Of a stretch of 64,000 bases of DNA, positions 51,308 through 60,727 are shown piece after piece. A model generated the notes under the pieces. It worked only from the letters and a program-made list of their open reading frames with translations, was not told the DNA's origin and made no database searches. The DNA comes from an uncultured Helicobacter sp. (GTDB lineage Bacteria > Campylobacterota > Campylobacteria > Campylobacterales > Helicobacteraceae): NCBI RefSeq assembly GCF_937893305.1, contig NZ_CALBGN010000019.1, forward strand, positions 62,001 through 126,000. The letters run 5' to 3'. The position numbers were made by a program, and so were the translations under genes. The stretch's first letter is position 1; every line of letters begins with the position of its first letter.

Positions 51308-53041
51308 ATGACAAAACGAATCATTGTAGATCCTATCACGAGAATTGAAGGACATTTAAGAATTGAAGTGATTGTTGATGAAAATAATGTCATTACAGAT
51401 GCATATTCTAGCTCTACATTATGGCGTGGATTAGAGGTGATTGTTAAAAATCGCGATCCTAGAGATGTCGGCTTTATGGTGCAAAGAATCTGTGGAGTTT
51501 GCACCTACTCACATTATAAAGCTGGAATTACAGCTGTAGAAGATGCTCTTGGAATTAAGATTCCATTTAATGCTGAAATGGTGCGTTCTTTAATGAATGT
51601 TTCTCTTGTTTTACACGATCATTTGGTGCATTTTTATCATTTACACGGACTAGATTGGTGCGATATTACTTCTGCATTACAAGCAGATCCTAAAAAAGCT
51701 TCTGAGCTTGCTTTTAAATATTCTAAAAATCCACTTGCAACAGGTGCTGATGAATTAGCAAATGTGCAAGAAAGAGTCAAGAAATTTGCAAGCGCAAAAC
51801 AAGGTTTGGGACCATTTGCAAATGCATATTGGGGACATAAAACTTACCGCTTCTCACCTGAACAAAACTTAATTGTTCTTTCGCATTATTTAAAGGCGCT
51901 TGAAGTGCAAAGAGTCGCTGCAAAAATGATGGCAATCTTTGGAGCTAAACAACCGCACCCACAAAGCTTAACCGTTGGTGGTGTAACTTGTGTAGCAGAT
52001 ATTTTAGACCCATCAAGGCTTGGAGATTGGCTTACACAATACAAGGAAGTTGCTGATTTTGTAAATCGTGCATATTATGCTGACGTTGTTATGGCTGCTG
52101 AAGTGTATAAAAATGAACCTAGCGTACTCAAGGGTTGTGGAGTGCGTAATTTCTTATGCCACGCAGAAATCCCTATCAATCGCAGTGAGACACTTTATAG
52201 CACAGGCATTGTCCGCAACGGAGACATTTCAAAACTTTTAGATTTAGATGAAAATCTAATTACAGAAGAAGCAACGCATTCTTGGTATAAAAACGATAAA
52301 CCACTTCACCCTTATGATGGACAAACAGAGCCAAACTATACAGGATTTGTAGATAAAGATACAATTGGACCAGATGGCAACCCTATCCATACAAAAGCCT
52401 TAGATACTGATGGTAAATACAGCTGGATCAAATCTCCACGCTACAATGGAGAGCCTATGGAAGTAGGACCTTTAGCAGCAGTTGTTGTGGGGCTTGCAGC
52501 CAAAAATCCACGCATCACAAAAATCGCCACACAATTTTTAAAAGATACTGGCTTGCCACTTGAAGCACTCTTTAGCACGCTTGGAAGAACAGCAGCTAGA
52601 GCCATTGAATGCAAACTTTCAGCAGATTATGGGATTGAAGCCTTTAATTCTCTAGTTGAAAATCTAAAAAGTGATCAAACAACTTGCGCACCTTATAGCA
52701 TTGATAACAAAAAAGAATACAAAGGACGCTACATCGGAAATGTGCCACGCGGAACATTAAGCCATTGGGTTAGAATCAAAGATGGCGTTGTCTCAAATTA
52801 TCAAGCCGTTGTCCCTAGCACTTGGAATGCAGGACCAAAAGATTCTAAAAAACAAATGGGACCTTATGAAGCTTCACTTGTTGGAACAAAAATTCAGAAC
52901 CTAACACAGCCACTTGAAATTATTCGCACAATCCACTCCTTTGATCCTTGTATTGCGTGTGCTGTGCATTTAATGGACACAAAAGGCAATGAAATTAGTC
53001 AATACAAAATTGATCCTATTGCTATGAATTGCAACATTTAA
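51308..53041 (+). CDS. hydB: [NiFe]-hydrogenase large subunit
   Basis: The 577-residue protein carries the nickel-iron active site. Its four cysteine ligands are in RICGVC near residue 60 and DPCIACAVH near 555. The peptide after the His of the second motif (LMDTKGNEI to the end) is the tail removed by the HydD protease during maturation. It starts 11 bases after hydA and ends 10 bases before hydC. Confidence 0.97.
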   Translation: MTKRIIVDPITRIEGHLRIEVIVDENNVITDAYSSSTLWRGLEVIVKNRDPRDVGFMVQRICGVCTYSHYKAGITAVEDALGIKIPFNAEMVRSLMNVSLVLHDHLVHFYHLHGLDWCDITSALQADPKKASELAFKYSKNPLATGADELANVQERVKKFASAKQGLGPFANAYWGHKTYRFSPEQNLIVLSHYLKALEVQRVAAKMMAIFGAKQPHPQSLTVGGVTCVADILDPSRLGDWLTQYKEVADFVNRAYYADVVMAAEVYKNEPSVLKGCGVRNFLCHAEIPINRSETLYSTGIVRNGDISKLLDLDENLITEEATHSWYKNDKPLHPYDGQTEPNYTGFVDKDTIGPDGNPIHTKALDTDGKYSWIKSPRYNGEPMEVGPLAAVVVGLAAKNPRITKIATQFLKDTGLPLEALFSTLGRTAARAIECKLSADYGIEAFNSLVENLKSDQTTCAPYSIDNKKEYKGRYIGNVPRGTLSHWVRIKDGVVSNYQAVVPSTWNAGPKDSKKQMGPYEASLVGTKIQNLTQPLEIIRTIHSFDPCIACAVHLMDTKGNEISQYKIDPIAMNCNI

Positions 53042-53051
53042 GGGGGCGGTT

Positions 53052-53723
53052 ATGGAAGCAAAATATAAGCCCATAATGGAGTTTTCAAAGCTCACAAGGA
53101 TTTTTCACTGGGTTAGGGCAATCGCAATTTTCGCTCTCATTGCCACAGGGTTTTATCTAGGCTATCCCTTTTTAGCTCCAGATAATTTCAGTGGAGAGCC
53201 AACAGGATTTCTATATGCGCTAATGCGTAGTTGGCATTTAATTTTCGGATTTGTGTTAATTGCTGTTACAATCTTTCGCATCTATTTGCTTTTTACTAAA
53301 GAGTGCGCAATGGAACGCCGCTCCTTTTTGGATTTTATTAATCCTTTAACTTGGTTTGGAGTCATTAAAGCATATATGCTCTTTGGTGGGCATCCACATT
53401 TAAAAGGCTCTTATAATCCTTTGCAATTTGTAACTTATATTGTTGTGCTATTGCTAATTCTTGCGATTTCTCTTACAGGATTAGTTTTGTATGCACATGT
53501 TTATCACGAAGGGTTTGGTGGCGTGATAATGCCGCTTATGCGTCCTATTGAAGTGCTATGTGGAGGACTTGCAAATGTGCGCTTGCTTCATCATATTTTA
53601 ACTTGGGCATTTGTGATTTTTATCCCTATTCACATTTATATGGCAGTTTGGAATGCCACAAGATACCCAGGTGGCGGAATTGATACTATTTTAAATGGTG
53701 TCAAGTTTGAGAAAGAAAACTAA
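53052..53723 (+). CDS. hydC: hydrogenase cytochrome b subunit
   Basis: HydC passes electrons from the hydrogenase to the menaquinone pool. The 223-residue protein has four membrane helices and haem-ligand histidines in IFHWVRA near residue 18, SWHLIFGF near 65, and the late LLHHILTW and IHIYMAVW segments. GGGGGCGG precedes the ATG closely. It is followed by a strong hairpin at 53730. Confidence 0.95.
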   Translation: MEAKYKPIMEFSKLTRIFHWVRAIAIFALIATGFYLGYPFLAPDNFSGEPTGFLYALMRSWHLIFGFVLIAVTIFRIYLLFTKECAMERRSFLDFINPLTWFGVIKAYMLFGGHPHLKGSYNPLQFVTYIVVLLLILAISLTGLVLYAHVYHEGFGGVIMPLMRPIEVLCGGLANVRLLHHILTWAFVIFIPIHIYMAVWNATRYPGGGIDTILNGVKFEKEN

Positions 53724-53729
53724 TCCAAT

Positions 53730-53760
53730 GATTCCAACTAGAAATTTTCAAGTTGGAATC
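53730..53760 (+). promoter_or_regulatory. hairpin between hydC and hydD
   Basis: A perfect 10-base inverted repeat, GATTCCAACT and AGTTGGAATC, flanks an 11-base loop that itself contains GAAA/TTTC pairing, so a long stem is possible. No T run follows. It probably limits read-through or acts as an RNA processing point, lowering expression of the maturation genes relative to the structural genes. Confidence 0.65.
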
Positions 53761-53777
53761 GCAATTTAAGGCAACTT

Positions 53778-54317
53778 TTGAAAATACTAATCTTAGGTAT
53801 AGGCAATATTCTCTTTGGCGATGAAGGGATTGGCGTGCATTTATCTAATTTATTAAAACTCAATTATAAATTTAGCGGAGAACATTCTGTGGATATTGTT
53901 GATGGTGGGACAATGGCACAGCATTTAATTCCGCTTATCTCTCAATATGATTCTGTGTTAATTATAGATTCCATTGATGCAAATGATGCAAAAATTGGTG
54001 ATGTGTATTTTTTCGATTTTAATGCGATTCCAAACTCTATTACTTGGGCTGGAAGTGCGCACGAAGTAGAAATGTTACAAACTTTGCGTATGATAGAGCT
54101 ATTAGGAGATTTACCGCCAACTAAAATTCTAGGCATTAAGCCTTTTATTATCGGTGAAAATCCCACTTTCGATCTCACGCAAGAAGTCTTGCAAGGCGCA
54201 AAACTTATGGAATCTCAAGCAATTAAGCATTTAGAAACACTTGGTGTAAAAGCACAAAAGGTAGATCATCAAGATTTGCAAGAAATTGCACGCTTTTCTT
54301 ATAGAGGCTATGAATGA
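53778..54317 (+). CDS. hydD: hydrogenase maturation protease
   Basis: HydD cleaves the C-terminal peptide of the large subunit after nickel insertion. The 179-residue protein has GIGNILFGDEGIGVH with the nickel-sensing Glu at residue 16, the DSIDAND region holding the conserved Asp near 62, and the SAHEVEMLQ histidine near 93. The start codon is TTG (TTGAAAATAC) after AAGG. It overlaps hydE by 4 bases. Confidence 0.93.
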   Translation: MKILILGIGNILFGDEGIGVHLSNLLKLNYKFSGEHSVDIVDGGTMAQHLIPLISQYDSVLIIDSIDANDAKIGDVYFFDFNAIPNSITWAGSAHEVEMLQTLRMIELLGDLPPTKILGIKPFIIGENPTFDLTQEVLQGAKLMESQAIKHLETLGVKAQKVDHQDLQEIARFSYRGYE

Positions 54318-55963
54318 TTGCAAGTTTTATTTTTGAAAATATTGCAAATTTTAAAAGTGCGAATCTTGTGAAAGATTTTTTTATTAGCTCTTTGTATGTA
54401 GCCCTTGAAAATAAAGGATTAAATGGGCAATGTTTGCAAAACTCACAGCATTCTTTTAGCCTAGAAGTGCAAGGCTCACAAGAAGAAATTTTAGCCTTTA
54501 GTAAAACCTTAGAAGAATACATTCCTTTATCTTTGCAGTGGGCTTTTAAGGAGATCATTATAAAAGAATCTTTTAACTCACAAGAAATTTTAAAAAAAGA
54601 TTCCAACTTCAAAAGCCACTTTTTAACGCCTTTAGAGCTTCACAATCTCACAAATAAAACTTCCAAAGATTTTTGCAATTTATGGGGGGATTTTATCAAC
54701 TACAAACAGACAAAAATCACGCTTTTGGACCATTCTATAAAGCGTGATTTATACGATTCTGCAAGTCTAAAACAAGCTTTAGAAAAAAATGCGCAATCCC
54801 TAAAGAACGGAGAACAAATTTTCTTAAAAACTCTTTTAGGTAAATACGCTGTAATGATACTTAATGAAAATCGCAAAACCCACATAACAGCAGATGATTT
54901 TATTTTTATGCCTTTTTCTTTAGAATGCGCAAAACTCATCTTTAAGACACAAGAAGAAGATTTACAGGCTCTAGCCACCCTAGAAAAACCCATAATCACT
55001 CTTAGTCCAAAGAGTATTTTTGCAGAATTTTTTCCTAGTGCTTTTATTAAGGTGATTTTGCCCTTTGAGCCTTATTTAGTGCTTTTAAGCAAATTTTTAG
55101 ATGGGTATCAAGGCGTGTATTTGCTGCCTTTAGAATCTAAATTACAAAATGGGATTTGTGAGTTTGTAGAATCTAGCACCAAGCCCTTACATCTTAGTGT
55201 CGCAAAAAATGGATTAATCCTAGCACACACCTTTAGTCCATTTACACCTAATGCAAATTTACAAACACTAAAAAACACTCTTATAAACAATGACTTAAAA
55301 CGCGCAAATGCAGCCTATTTAGGTAGGCAAGAAACGCGCTTTTTGGTATATTTTGATGAGAGCTTTAAAGAGGCATTAGAATTTAGTTTTGAATCTAATT
55401 TAGGTGCGATTCTTGCAACTTTAGAATCCTTAAACACAACCACACAAAGCCTGCTTAAAAACTTCACAAAAGAAAATGAAAACTTAATTACGCGTTTAAA
55501 AACCTTGCCTAAAGATTCCATTATCTCTAAAAATCTGCTAGATTTAGTAGCGATGGCTGGGGTTTTATTAGATTTAGGAGATGAAACAAACTTACAATAC
55601 GCCTATAAGCAAGTTTTACAAAATGCTGCTAATTTTATGGGACAAAAGGGACCGCGCATTGATTTTCGTTTAGAACGCGATACTCAAGGCAAAATCTTTC
55701 TTAACACACTACAAACTCTGCGTTCTGTAATGAGCTTTAAACTCGCTGGAGTTGAAACTTCTTTGCTTTGCTTTGGGATTTTAGATTCTTTAGCAGAGTT
55801 TTTTGCAAATCTTAGTCGCGATATGAACGAAAACTACCAAACACAAGGCATTGTGGTTTGTGGAGAAATGTTTTTAAATAAACAATTTTTAAATCAATTT
55901 TTACATTATCTCCCTAAAACTTCAGAAATTTACCCAAGTGAGATTATGGAATTTACAAGCTAA
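54314..55963 (+). CDS. hydE: hydrogenase-associated protein HydE
   Basis: This fifth gene of the hydABCDE cluster is typical of epsilonproteobacteria; the H. pylori homologue is HP0635. It is distantly related to HypF-type carbamoyl proteins, from which it seems to have diverged. The 549-residue protein starts with an acylphosphatase-like segment (MIASFIFENIANFKSANLVKDFF). It lacks the clear zinc-finger and Walker motifs of true HypF. Its requirement for hydrogenase activity is known in related species, its mechanism is not. Overlap with hydD (ATGA) indicates coupling. Confidence 0.85.
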   Translation: MIASFIFENIANFKSANLVKDFFISSLYVALENKGLNGQCLQNSQHSFSLEVQGSQEEILAFSKTLEEYIPLSLQWAFKEIIIKESFNSQEILKKDSNFKSHFLTPLELHNLTNKTSKDFCNLWGDFINYKQTKITLLDHSIKRDLYDSASLKQALEKNAQSLKNGEQIFLKTLLGKYAVMILNENRKTHITADDFIFMPFSLECAKLIFKTQEEDLQALATLEKPIITLSPKSIFAEFFPSAFIKVILPFEPYLVLLSKFLDGYQGVYLLPLESKLQNGICEFVESSTKPLHLSVAKNGLILAHTFSPFTPNANLQTLKNTLINNDLKRANAAYLGRQETRFLVYFDESFKEALEFSFESNLGAILATLESLNTTTQSLLKNFTKENENLITRLKTLPKDSIISKNLLDLVAMAGVLLDLGDETNLQYAYKQVLQNAANFMGQKGPRIDFRLERDTQGKIFLNTLQTLRSVMSFKLAGVETSLLCFGILDSLAEFFANLSRDMNENYQTQGIVVCGEMFLNKQFLNQFLHYLPKTSEIYPSEIMEFTS

Positions 55964-55982
55964 TAGTATAAAAATTATGTTG

Positions 55983-56714
55983 CTAATTTACACTTTTCTT
56001 TTGGTTTAAAAGCTGTCTTAAATACGCTACTTGAATCACTGCTGGAATTGTTACTCTATAAGCTGGGCTAGCAATATCAAAAGCAGTCCAAATTCCTGTA
56101 GCAGTCCAACCAATAGGACCCAAGAATACAGATAAAGTTTTAGCCAATGTTGCATTAGCCACAATAGGTAAACCTCTCCCAAAAATAAATTTCCAAAAGG
56201 CATTAGTTACAATAAGTATTAATTTATAAGATTCAAAACCTTTTGCTTTCATTATTGCTTGCAAGCCAGCAGTTAAGGAGGATTTAGTGTTAAAAGAGAC
56301 ATTGAACTCTTCTCCAATTTTTTTCATATCTTCTGGAGATAAATTATGTATATAATCTTCTAATATTTTTGCAAATAAATTTTCTTCAATTTTTTGCGTT
56401 GATGCTTTTTTATTGTAATTTACTTTCAATTTATCACAAACATCACATAAAATTTCTTTGTAAAGAACACCCTTTCTACCTCTAAATACATTCACAATAG
56501 AATTGCCTCCAAAAAATTGAAGTTCCTCTAAAATTAAATCTATATATTCTTTGTGTTCGGGGTATTTATATTTTACCAAATCATTATTGGTAAGCACTTC
56601 TGTAAATCTAGTATTTCCATTTTTATCCTTTGTTAAAACATCAAACAAATCATTTAGTTCTTCATTTTCTAATTCTCTTAAAAACTCTAAATCAACATCA
56701 TACCTATATGCCAT
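55983..56714 (-). CDS. YaaW-family (UPF0174/DUF3944) protein
   Basis: The 243-residue protein starts with the DUF3944-type segment AYRYDVDLEFLRELENEELNDLFDVL. It continues with ELQFFGGNSIVNVFRGRKGVLYKEIL, as in E. coli YaaW and the H. pylori UPF0174 proteins. The C-terminal part holds two hydrophobic segments near 170-220 rich in Gly and Ala (FGRGLPIVAN, FLGPIGWTATGIWTAFD), suggesting membrane contact. The function of the family is unknown; some members are annotated as ubiquinol-cytochrome c chaperones without experimental support. It is a monocistronic gene convergent with hydE. Confidence 0.88.
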   Translation of the reverse strand: MAYRYDVDLEFLRELENEELNDLFDVLTKDKNGNTRFTEVLTNNDLVKYKYPEHKEYIDLILEELQFFGGNSIVNVFRGRKGVLYKEILCDVCDKLKVNYNKKASTQKIEENLFAKILEDYIHNLSPEDMKKIGEEFNVSFNTKSSLTAGLQAIMKAKGFESYKLILIVTNAFWKFIFGRGLPIVANATLAKTLSVFLGPIGWTATGIWTAFDIASPAYRVTIPAVIQVAYLRQLLNQKKSVN

Positions 56715-56852
56715 CTTTTCTCCTTTGTCTAAAAATGTGCAACATTATACGAAATAATTTCTTAAATAATTTATTTTATAGGAATATATTTCGCAATTTT
56801 AGATTAATAGGAATCATTGTTTAATGCTTAAAATTTAATAAGAAAGTATTTT

Positions 56853-57053
56853 ATGAAATACACACAACAAGACAAAGCTAGAATTTTAAAAATTACAACA
56901 CGCACATTGCAACGCTGGAAATACACAAAACCTGAACTTTTTGCAATTATTGAAGCAGGTTTCAAATTACGGGAAAAAATAAATTGTGATGATTTCTACA
57001 CAAAAGAAATTGAAGAGTTAATTCGTCAAATTGACAAGGAATCCCAATCTTAA
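56853..57053 (+). CDS. small helix-turn-helix-like protein (66 aa)
   Basis: The product KYTQQDKARILKITTRTLQRWKYTKPELFAIIEAGFKLRE has the pattern of an HTH in which TTRTLQRW is the recognition helix, as in small phage- or plasmid-type regulators. The rest is an acidic helix. AAGAAAG lies about 8 bases upstream of the ATG. It overlaps the end of convergent ttcA by 4 bases. A DNA-binding role is inferred only from the motif. Confidence 0.6.
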   Translation: MKYTQQDKARILKITTRTLQRWKYTKPELFAIIEAGFKLREKINCDDFYTKEIEELIRQIDKESQS

Positions 57054-57826
57054 TCTTGTTTATCCAAATATTTTGTGTCAAATAAACTATTTAAATGCAC
57101 ATTGCTTAATGCAACTTTTAAAGAAGTGAAAAAATCTTTGTTTGCCTCTTCCATTTCTTTTAACATTTGCTTTGTCTTCTCTCTTGCAAATGGGCGTTTA
57201 TCGTCCTTTTGCCACATTATAGGACAATTACAATCAGGGGCTATATAAATATTATTCTTAGCAATAAAATCAATAATTTGTCGCTCTCTTACAAAAATCA
57301 AAGGACGGATAACAAAAAGTCCATTTTCTGCTTTATAAATTGGAGGCATAGAACGCAACGCTCCATTATAGGTTAAATTCATCATAAAACTTTCAGCAGC
57401 ATCATCTAGGTGATGTGCTAAAGCAAGTTTATTGTATCCGCCCTCTAATGCTTTTGTGTATAAAGCCCCACGCCGCATACGCGAACAAAAACTACAATAC
57501 ACACTCCCTTCTCTTTTATTCTCTTCTAAAATTTTATAAATATCTGTGCGATAAAGCTCATAAGGGATTCCGTGTTTTTCACAATATTCAAAAATATATT
57601 CATATTCTCCACCGCGTCCATAATCTACCGTTAATGCTTTAAACTCAAAATTAAAAGGGGCATATTTTTTAAGTCGCGCAAGAAGTGTGGCAAGGAGTAT
57701 AGAATCCTTACCCCCACTTAAGCCCAAAAGCACCTTATCTCCTTCTTTGATAAGCCCTAGTTGCGCGTTTGTTTGCCCTGTGATTTTTAAGATTTTTTTG
57801 CTAATTTCTATTGTTTCTTTACTCAT
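57050..57826 (-). CDS. ttcA: tRNA 2-thiocytidine biosynthesis protein (TtcA family)
   Basis: TtcA enzymes thiolate cytidine-32 of tRNA using ATP and a 4Fe-4S cluster. The 258-residue protein has the PP-loop LSGGKDS near residue 36-42, the C-S-F-C cluster pair near residue 112-115 followed by SRMRRGALY, and a third cysteine region APDCNCPIM near 207. The LAHHLDDAAESFMMNL block completes the family pattern. It lies 10 bases after the 130-residue gene and is last in the yajR-R-M chain. Confidence 0.9.
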   Translation of the reverse strand: MSKETIEISKKILKITGQTNAQLGLIKEGDKVLLGLSGGKDSILLATLLARLKKYAPFNFEFKALTVDYGRGGEYEYIFEYCEKHGIPYELYRTDIYKILEENKREGSVYCSFCSRMRRGALYTKALEGGYNKLALAHHLDDAAESFMMNLTYNGALRSMPPIYKAENGLFVIRPLIFVRERQIIDFIAKNNIYIAPDCNCPIMWQKDDKRPFAREKTKQMLKEMEEANKDFFTSLKVALSNVHLNSLFDTKYLDKQD

Positions 57827-57836
57827 TACTTTATCT

Positions 57837-58229
57837 CTAATTGTTATTTATCAGCTTTACTTTTAGGACAAAGCGCCAAGTCTTCATAACTAAAAATGTG
57901 CTTTCATAAATTTTATCAATCAACGCCTCAATTTCTTCTCTTTTGGCTTCTTCTCCAACTTTGAAAACCGCCTTGTTATATATTTCTTTGTTATCAAGAA
58001 ACTGATATTTTTTTGTATTTGTGAGCAATGCAATTTTTTCTTCATTAGTTTTTATTGCACTATTGACAAAGTCTATAAATGGTTGCAAAATCTCTTCATT
58101 TATATCCCAAGCAGAGATTAGAATCTCTCTATCTTGCTTACTCTTTGGTGTGATACAATTGTTTTTATCTAATGCAAATTCTACCTTTAATTTTTGTCCC
58201 TCCTCATCAATATATCCTATGTTATTCAT
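57837..58229 (-). CDS. hypothetical partner gene of the single-chain R-M protein (130 aa)
   Basis: The protein is not recognised. It has a short beta-rich start (MNNIGYIDEEGQKLKVEFALD), then charged helices and a basic C-terminus (RFVLKVKLINNN), with no membrane segment. Its ATG overlaps the stop of the 833-residue nuclease-methyltransferase gene (ATGA), so the two are made together. This suggests a functional partner such as a specificity, control or inhibitor protein. Which of these it might be cannot be decided. Confidence 0.7.
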   Translation of the reverse strand: MNNIGYIDEEGQKLKVEFALDKNNCITPKSKQDREILISAWDINEEILQPFIDFVNSAIKTNEEKIALLTNTKKYQFLDNKEIYNKAVFKVGEEAKREEIEALIDKIYESTFLVMKTWRFVLKVKLINNN

Positions 58230-60727
58230 AGTAAGTCCTCCTCGCTAAATAATCCTGCATTTTCTTTCAAAATCCATTCACCACTTTCTTTAATGGGAAT
58301 AGCTACGCTTTCTAAAATCTCTCTTATTAGCTCATTGCTCGGTGCTACCCCGTTTTTAAGTAATGGGATAATCTCTAAGCAAATATCATCAAAATATGCC
58401 CTCTTGCCTTGTCTTTTTGCTCCACGCAAATAAGAGAGTAAAAAATACTTTGTCCTCAACTCTAGTGGAATTGTGTGGCTTTTAAATTTCTGCCCTCTTC
58501 TAATATGATACTTCCCACTTTTCTCATCAAGGTCAAAATTTGCATTAATCAAAGGTGTTAAGTCCGCATAATCTTTGCCTAATTTATGCAAAAAACCTAA
58601 CTCTAAGCCTTTGATAGTGATTTCAGCGTGGATTTCTTCTAATGTTGCTCCATCATCTCTAGCAATTAAAGCTTCAGCGTGATTAAGCACAAGAGTAATA
58701 ACATCATCTCCCAAATTTTCTTTAGTCAAAGTCTTGGGATTTTTCACTTTTTTAAAATAAATAATCAGCTGTCCGCTTAACACAGAAGTTTTAAACTGCC
58801 TTTTTTTAAAAGTTGTTTGTCCATTATCTTGCCTCACACTACCCACATATTCAAACCCGATATTTTGAGCCTCTTCTACTAAAATTTGCCATAATTGTGG
58901 GTCTTGGTGTTGGAATACAAAAGCCAACCAACGATTCCATTTCAGCACACGATACATTTCTCTTAAACTTATTATCATTAGTGTATGATACTCTTCGCGA
59001 CTTTTTTCCAAACTCCCTTTTTCGATACATTCTTTTTCTTTGAGTGTAGAATCCACAGGCAAATCCAGCCATACATTCCACATTGTGCTTAAATCAAGAT
59101 AAGGAATCTTCGCTCCATAAGGTGGGTCAGTATAGATGAAATCCACGCTTTGGGATTCTATCTCTTTTAAGTTTGTTGCGTCTGCTTGGAAGATTTTTTC
59201 GCCATTAGTTTTATCAAGCAAGGAATCGGTTTTGTCTAAATTCTCTCTTTGGTTAATCATCGCACCTTTGAAATCCTTAATCACACCTTGCAAAGGATAA
59301 AAATAACTTTGATAAAAAGTATCACTTGGGGCATATTCAAGCTCGGTTTTACCCTTTAGCATACGCTTAATTTTTTGGCGATAAATCGTAGTAGTATCTA
59401 AAAATGTAGGATTAGGCGCAAGGCGATAGCGGTAATAAAAGGCAAAATAGTTTCCAGCACTACCTTTGCGAGAATTAGTTTCGTGGTAGGTAAGATTAAT
59501 AAGGCTTAATGTATTATAAAATGCTAACATTAGCGAATAGCGCAAATTTCTTTTAATGATTCTCTGCTCTTTGCTTCCACTTGGTGTGGTATGCTTAAAA
59601 ATCAGCTTTCTTAAAAGCGCAAGTTCGGCTAATTGCCTTTTGCTAAAAAGTCCTAACACAGAATCCACATCGCTACCTTTTGGCAAAATCTCATCGAATG
59701 GAATCCATAGTGTAGAATCTTGTTCTTTTTGTGTAGCAATTTCTCCAAACTCCTCACTTAAAGCATTTGGATAATACTTAGCTCCTTTTAGCATTTCTTC
59801 TGCTTCTTTATCATTTTTTGGCTTTTGGGCTTCAAAGTCTGCAATAATTGCTTCGCTTAAATCATAAAGCGCACTTAAATCACATTTTGCGCTTAAGGCT
59901 TTAGCCATAAAAATACTTAGAGGGTTTAAGTCGGTGTGGATTCCAATTCTCCTATTCATCATCGCTTCAATAGCTGTTACACCACTTCCACCAAAAGGGT
60001 CAAGCACAATATCACCTTCATCAGTGAAGTTTTTGATATTTTGGGTTACGATGTCCCAACTTTGGCGCGTAAAATACGCAGTGCAACCAAAATAGCGCGC
60101 TTTGGCTTGTTTTTGGGGATTTAAAATCGCCTTTGACAACTCTCTATTTAAATACCATTCCTCACTTTTCTTAGGCTTTTTGGAATCTTGGCTTAAAGTT
60201 TGTCGCAAAGATTCTAAAGGTGTTATGAGATATTGTTTAAGAAGCGCAAAGCAATCATTACTAAAATCATTGGCAAAAATTTCTTGCATTGAAAGTTCGC
60301 ATAAAACCTCTTGCCCTTTTGTCTCAAACAACACAAAAGAGATTCCATTACAAAGCGCGTAATATGGAGCTTTGATTTTAGAATTAATCGCGTAATAAAA
60401 GGCTTGTCTCTCATTCTTGCTTTGCGCGTTGATTTTTTCTTTTGGGGATTTTGCGTCCAAAACGCAATGTGGTTTGGAATCCATATACAAAACATAATCA
60501 GGAAATACTAAATCTTCTACTTCAATCTTTTTGTTACTTCCTAGAATTGTAGGGTTTGTAATGTTAAGGCTTCGCACAATTTCAAGTGATTTTGGATTCT
60601 TAAAATCTCGCGTTATAAATCCTAGCTTATCTAAAAGTGGTGCAATAAGTAATTCGCGCACAGAATCTTCTTTAAAACCCTGTAAAAACTCTTTATCATC
60701 AAATTGGCTAAAGTCAAATTCTAGCAT
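58226..60727 (-). CDS. single-chain restriction nuclease-DNA methyltransferase (type IIG-like)
   Basis: The 833-residue protein joins two activities. The first ~165 residues resemble the HsdR N-terminal nuclease: FPDYVLY with P76-D77, then VLDAKSP with D91-A-K93 as the catalytic triad, and RQAFYYAINSK. From about 205 comes an amino-methyltransferase: motif I VLDPFGGSGV (242-250), THETN...RKGSAG in the middle, and catalytic TDPPYGAKIPYL (533-544). The remaining ~290 residues hold late methyltransferase motifs, a likely target-recognition part and a helical region. It overlaps yajR (TAATG) and the 130-residue gene (ATGA). Methylation of adenine or cytosine N4 is expected; target and cleavage mode are unknown. 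Confidence 0.85.
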   Translation of the reverse strand: MLEFDFSQFDDKEFLQGFKEDSVRELLIAPLLDKLGFITRDFKNPKSLEIVRSLNITNPTILGSNKKIEVEDLVFPDYVLYMDSKPHCVLDAKSPKEKINAQSKNERQAFYYAINSKIKAPYYALCNGISFVLFETKGQEVLCELSMQEIFANDFSNDCFALLKQYLITPLESLRQTLSQDSKKPKKSEEWYLNRELSKAILNPQKQAKARYFGCTAYFTRQSWDIVTQNIKNFTDEGDIVLDPFGGSGVTAIEAMMNRRIGIHTDLNPLSIFMAKALSAKCDLSALYDLSEAIIADFEAQKPKNDKEAEEMLKGAKYYPNALSEEFGEIATQKEQDSTLWIPFDEILPKGSDVDSVLGLFSKRQLAELALLRKLIFKHTTPSGSKEQRIIKRNLRYSLMLAFYNTLSLINLTYHETNSRKGSAGNYFAFYYRYRLAPNPTFLDTTTIYRQKIKRMLKGKTELEYAPSDTFYQSYFYPLQGVIKDFKGAMINQRENLDKTDSLLDKTNGEKIFQADATNLKEIESQSVDFIYTDPPYGAKIPYLDLSTMWNVWLDLPVDSTLKEKECIEKGSLEKSREEYHTLMIISLREMYRVLKWNRWLAFVFQHQDPQLWQILVEEAQNIGFEYVGSVRQDNGQTTFKKRQFKTSVLSGQLIIYFKKVKNPKTLTKENLGDDVITLVLNHAEALIARDDGATLEEIHAEITIKGLELGFLHKLGKDYADLTPLINANFDLDEKSGKYHIRRGQKFKSHTIPLELRTKYFLLSYLRGAKRQGKRAYFDDICLEIIPLLKNGVAPSNELIREILESVAIPIKESGEWILKENAGLFSEEDLL

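Noticed and set aside
54223..54612. 129-codon minus-strand frame over hydD/hydE
   Set aside because: It spans the hydD-hydE junction in antisense and has no independent start signals.
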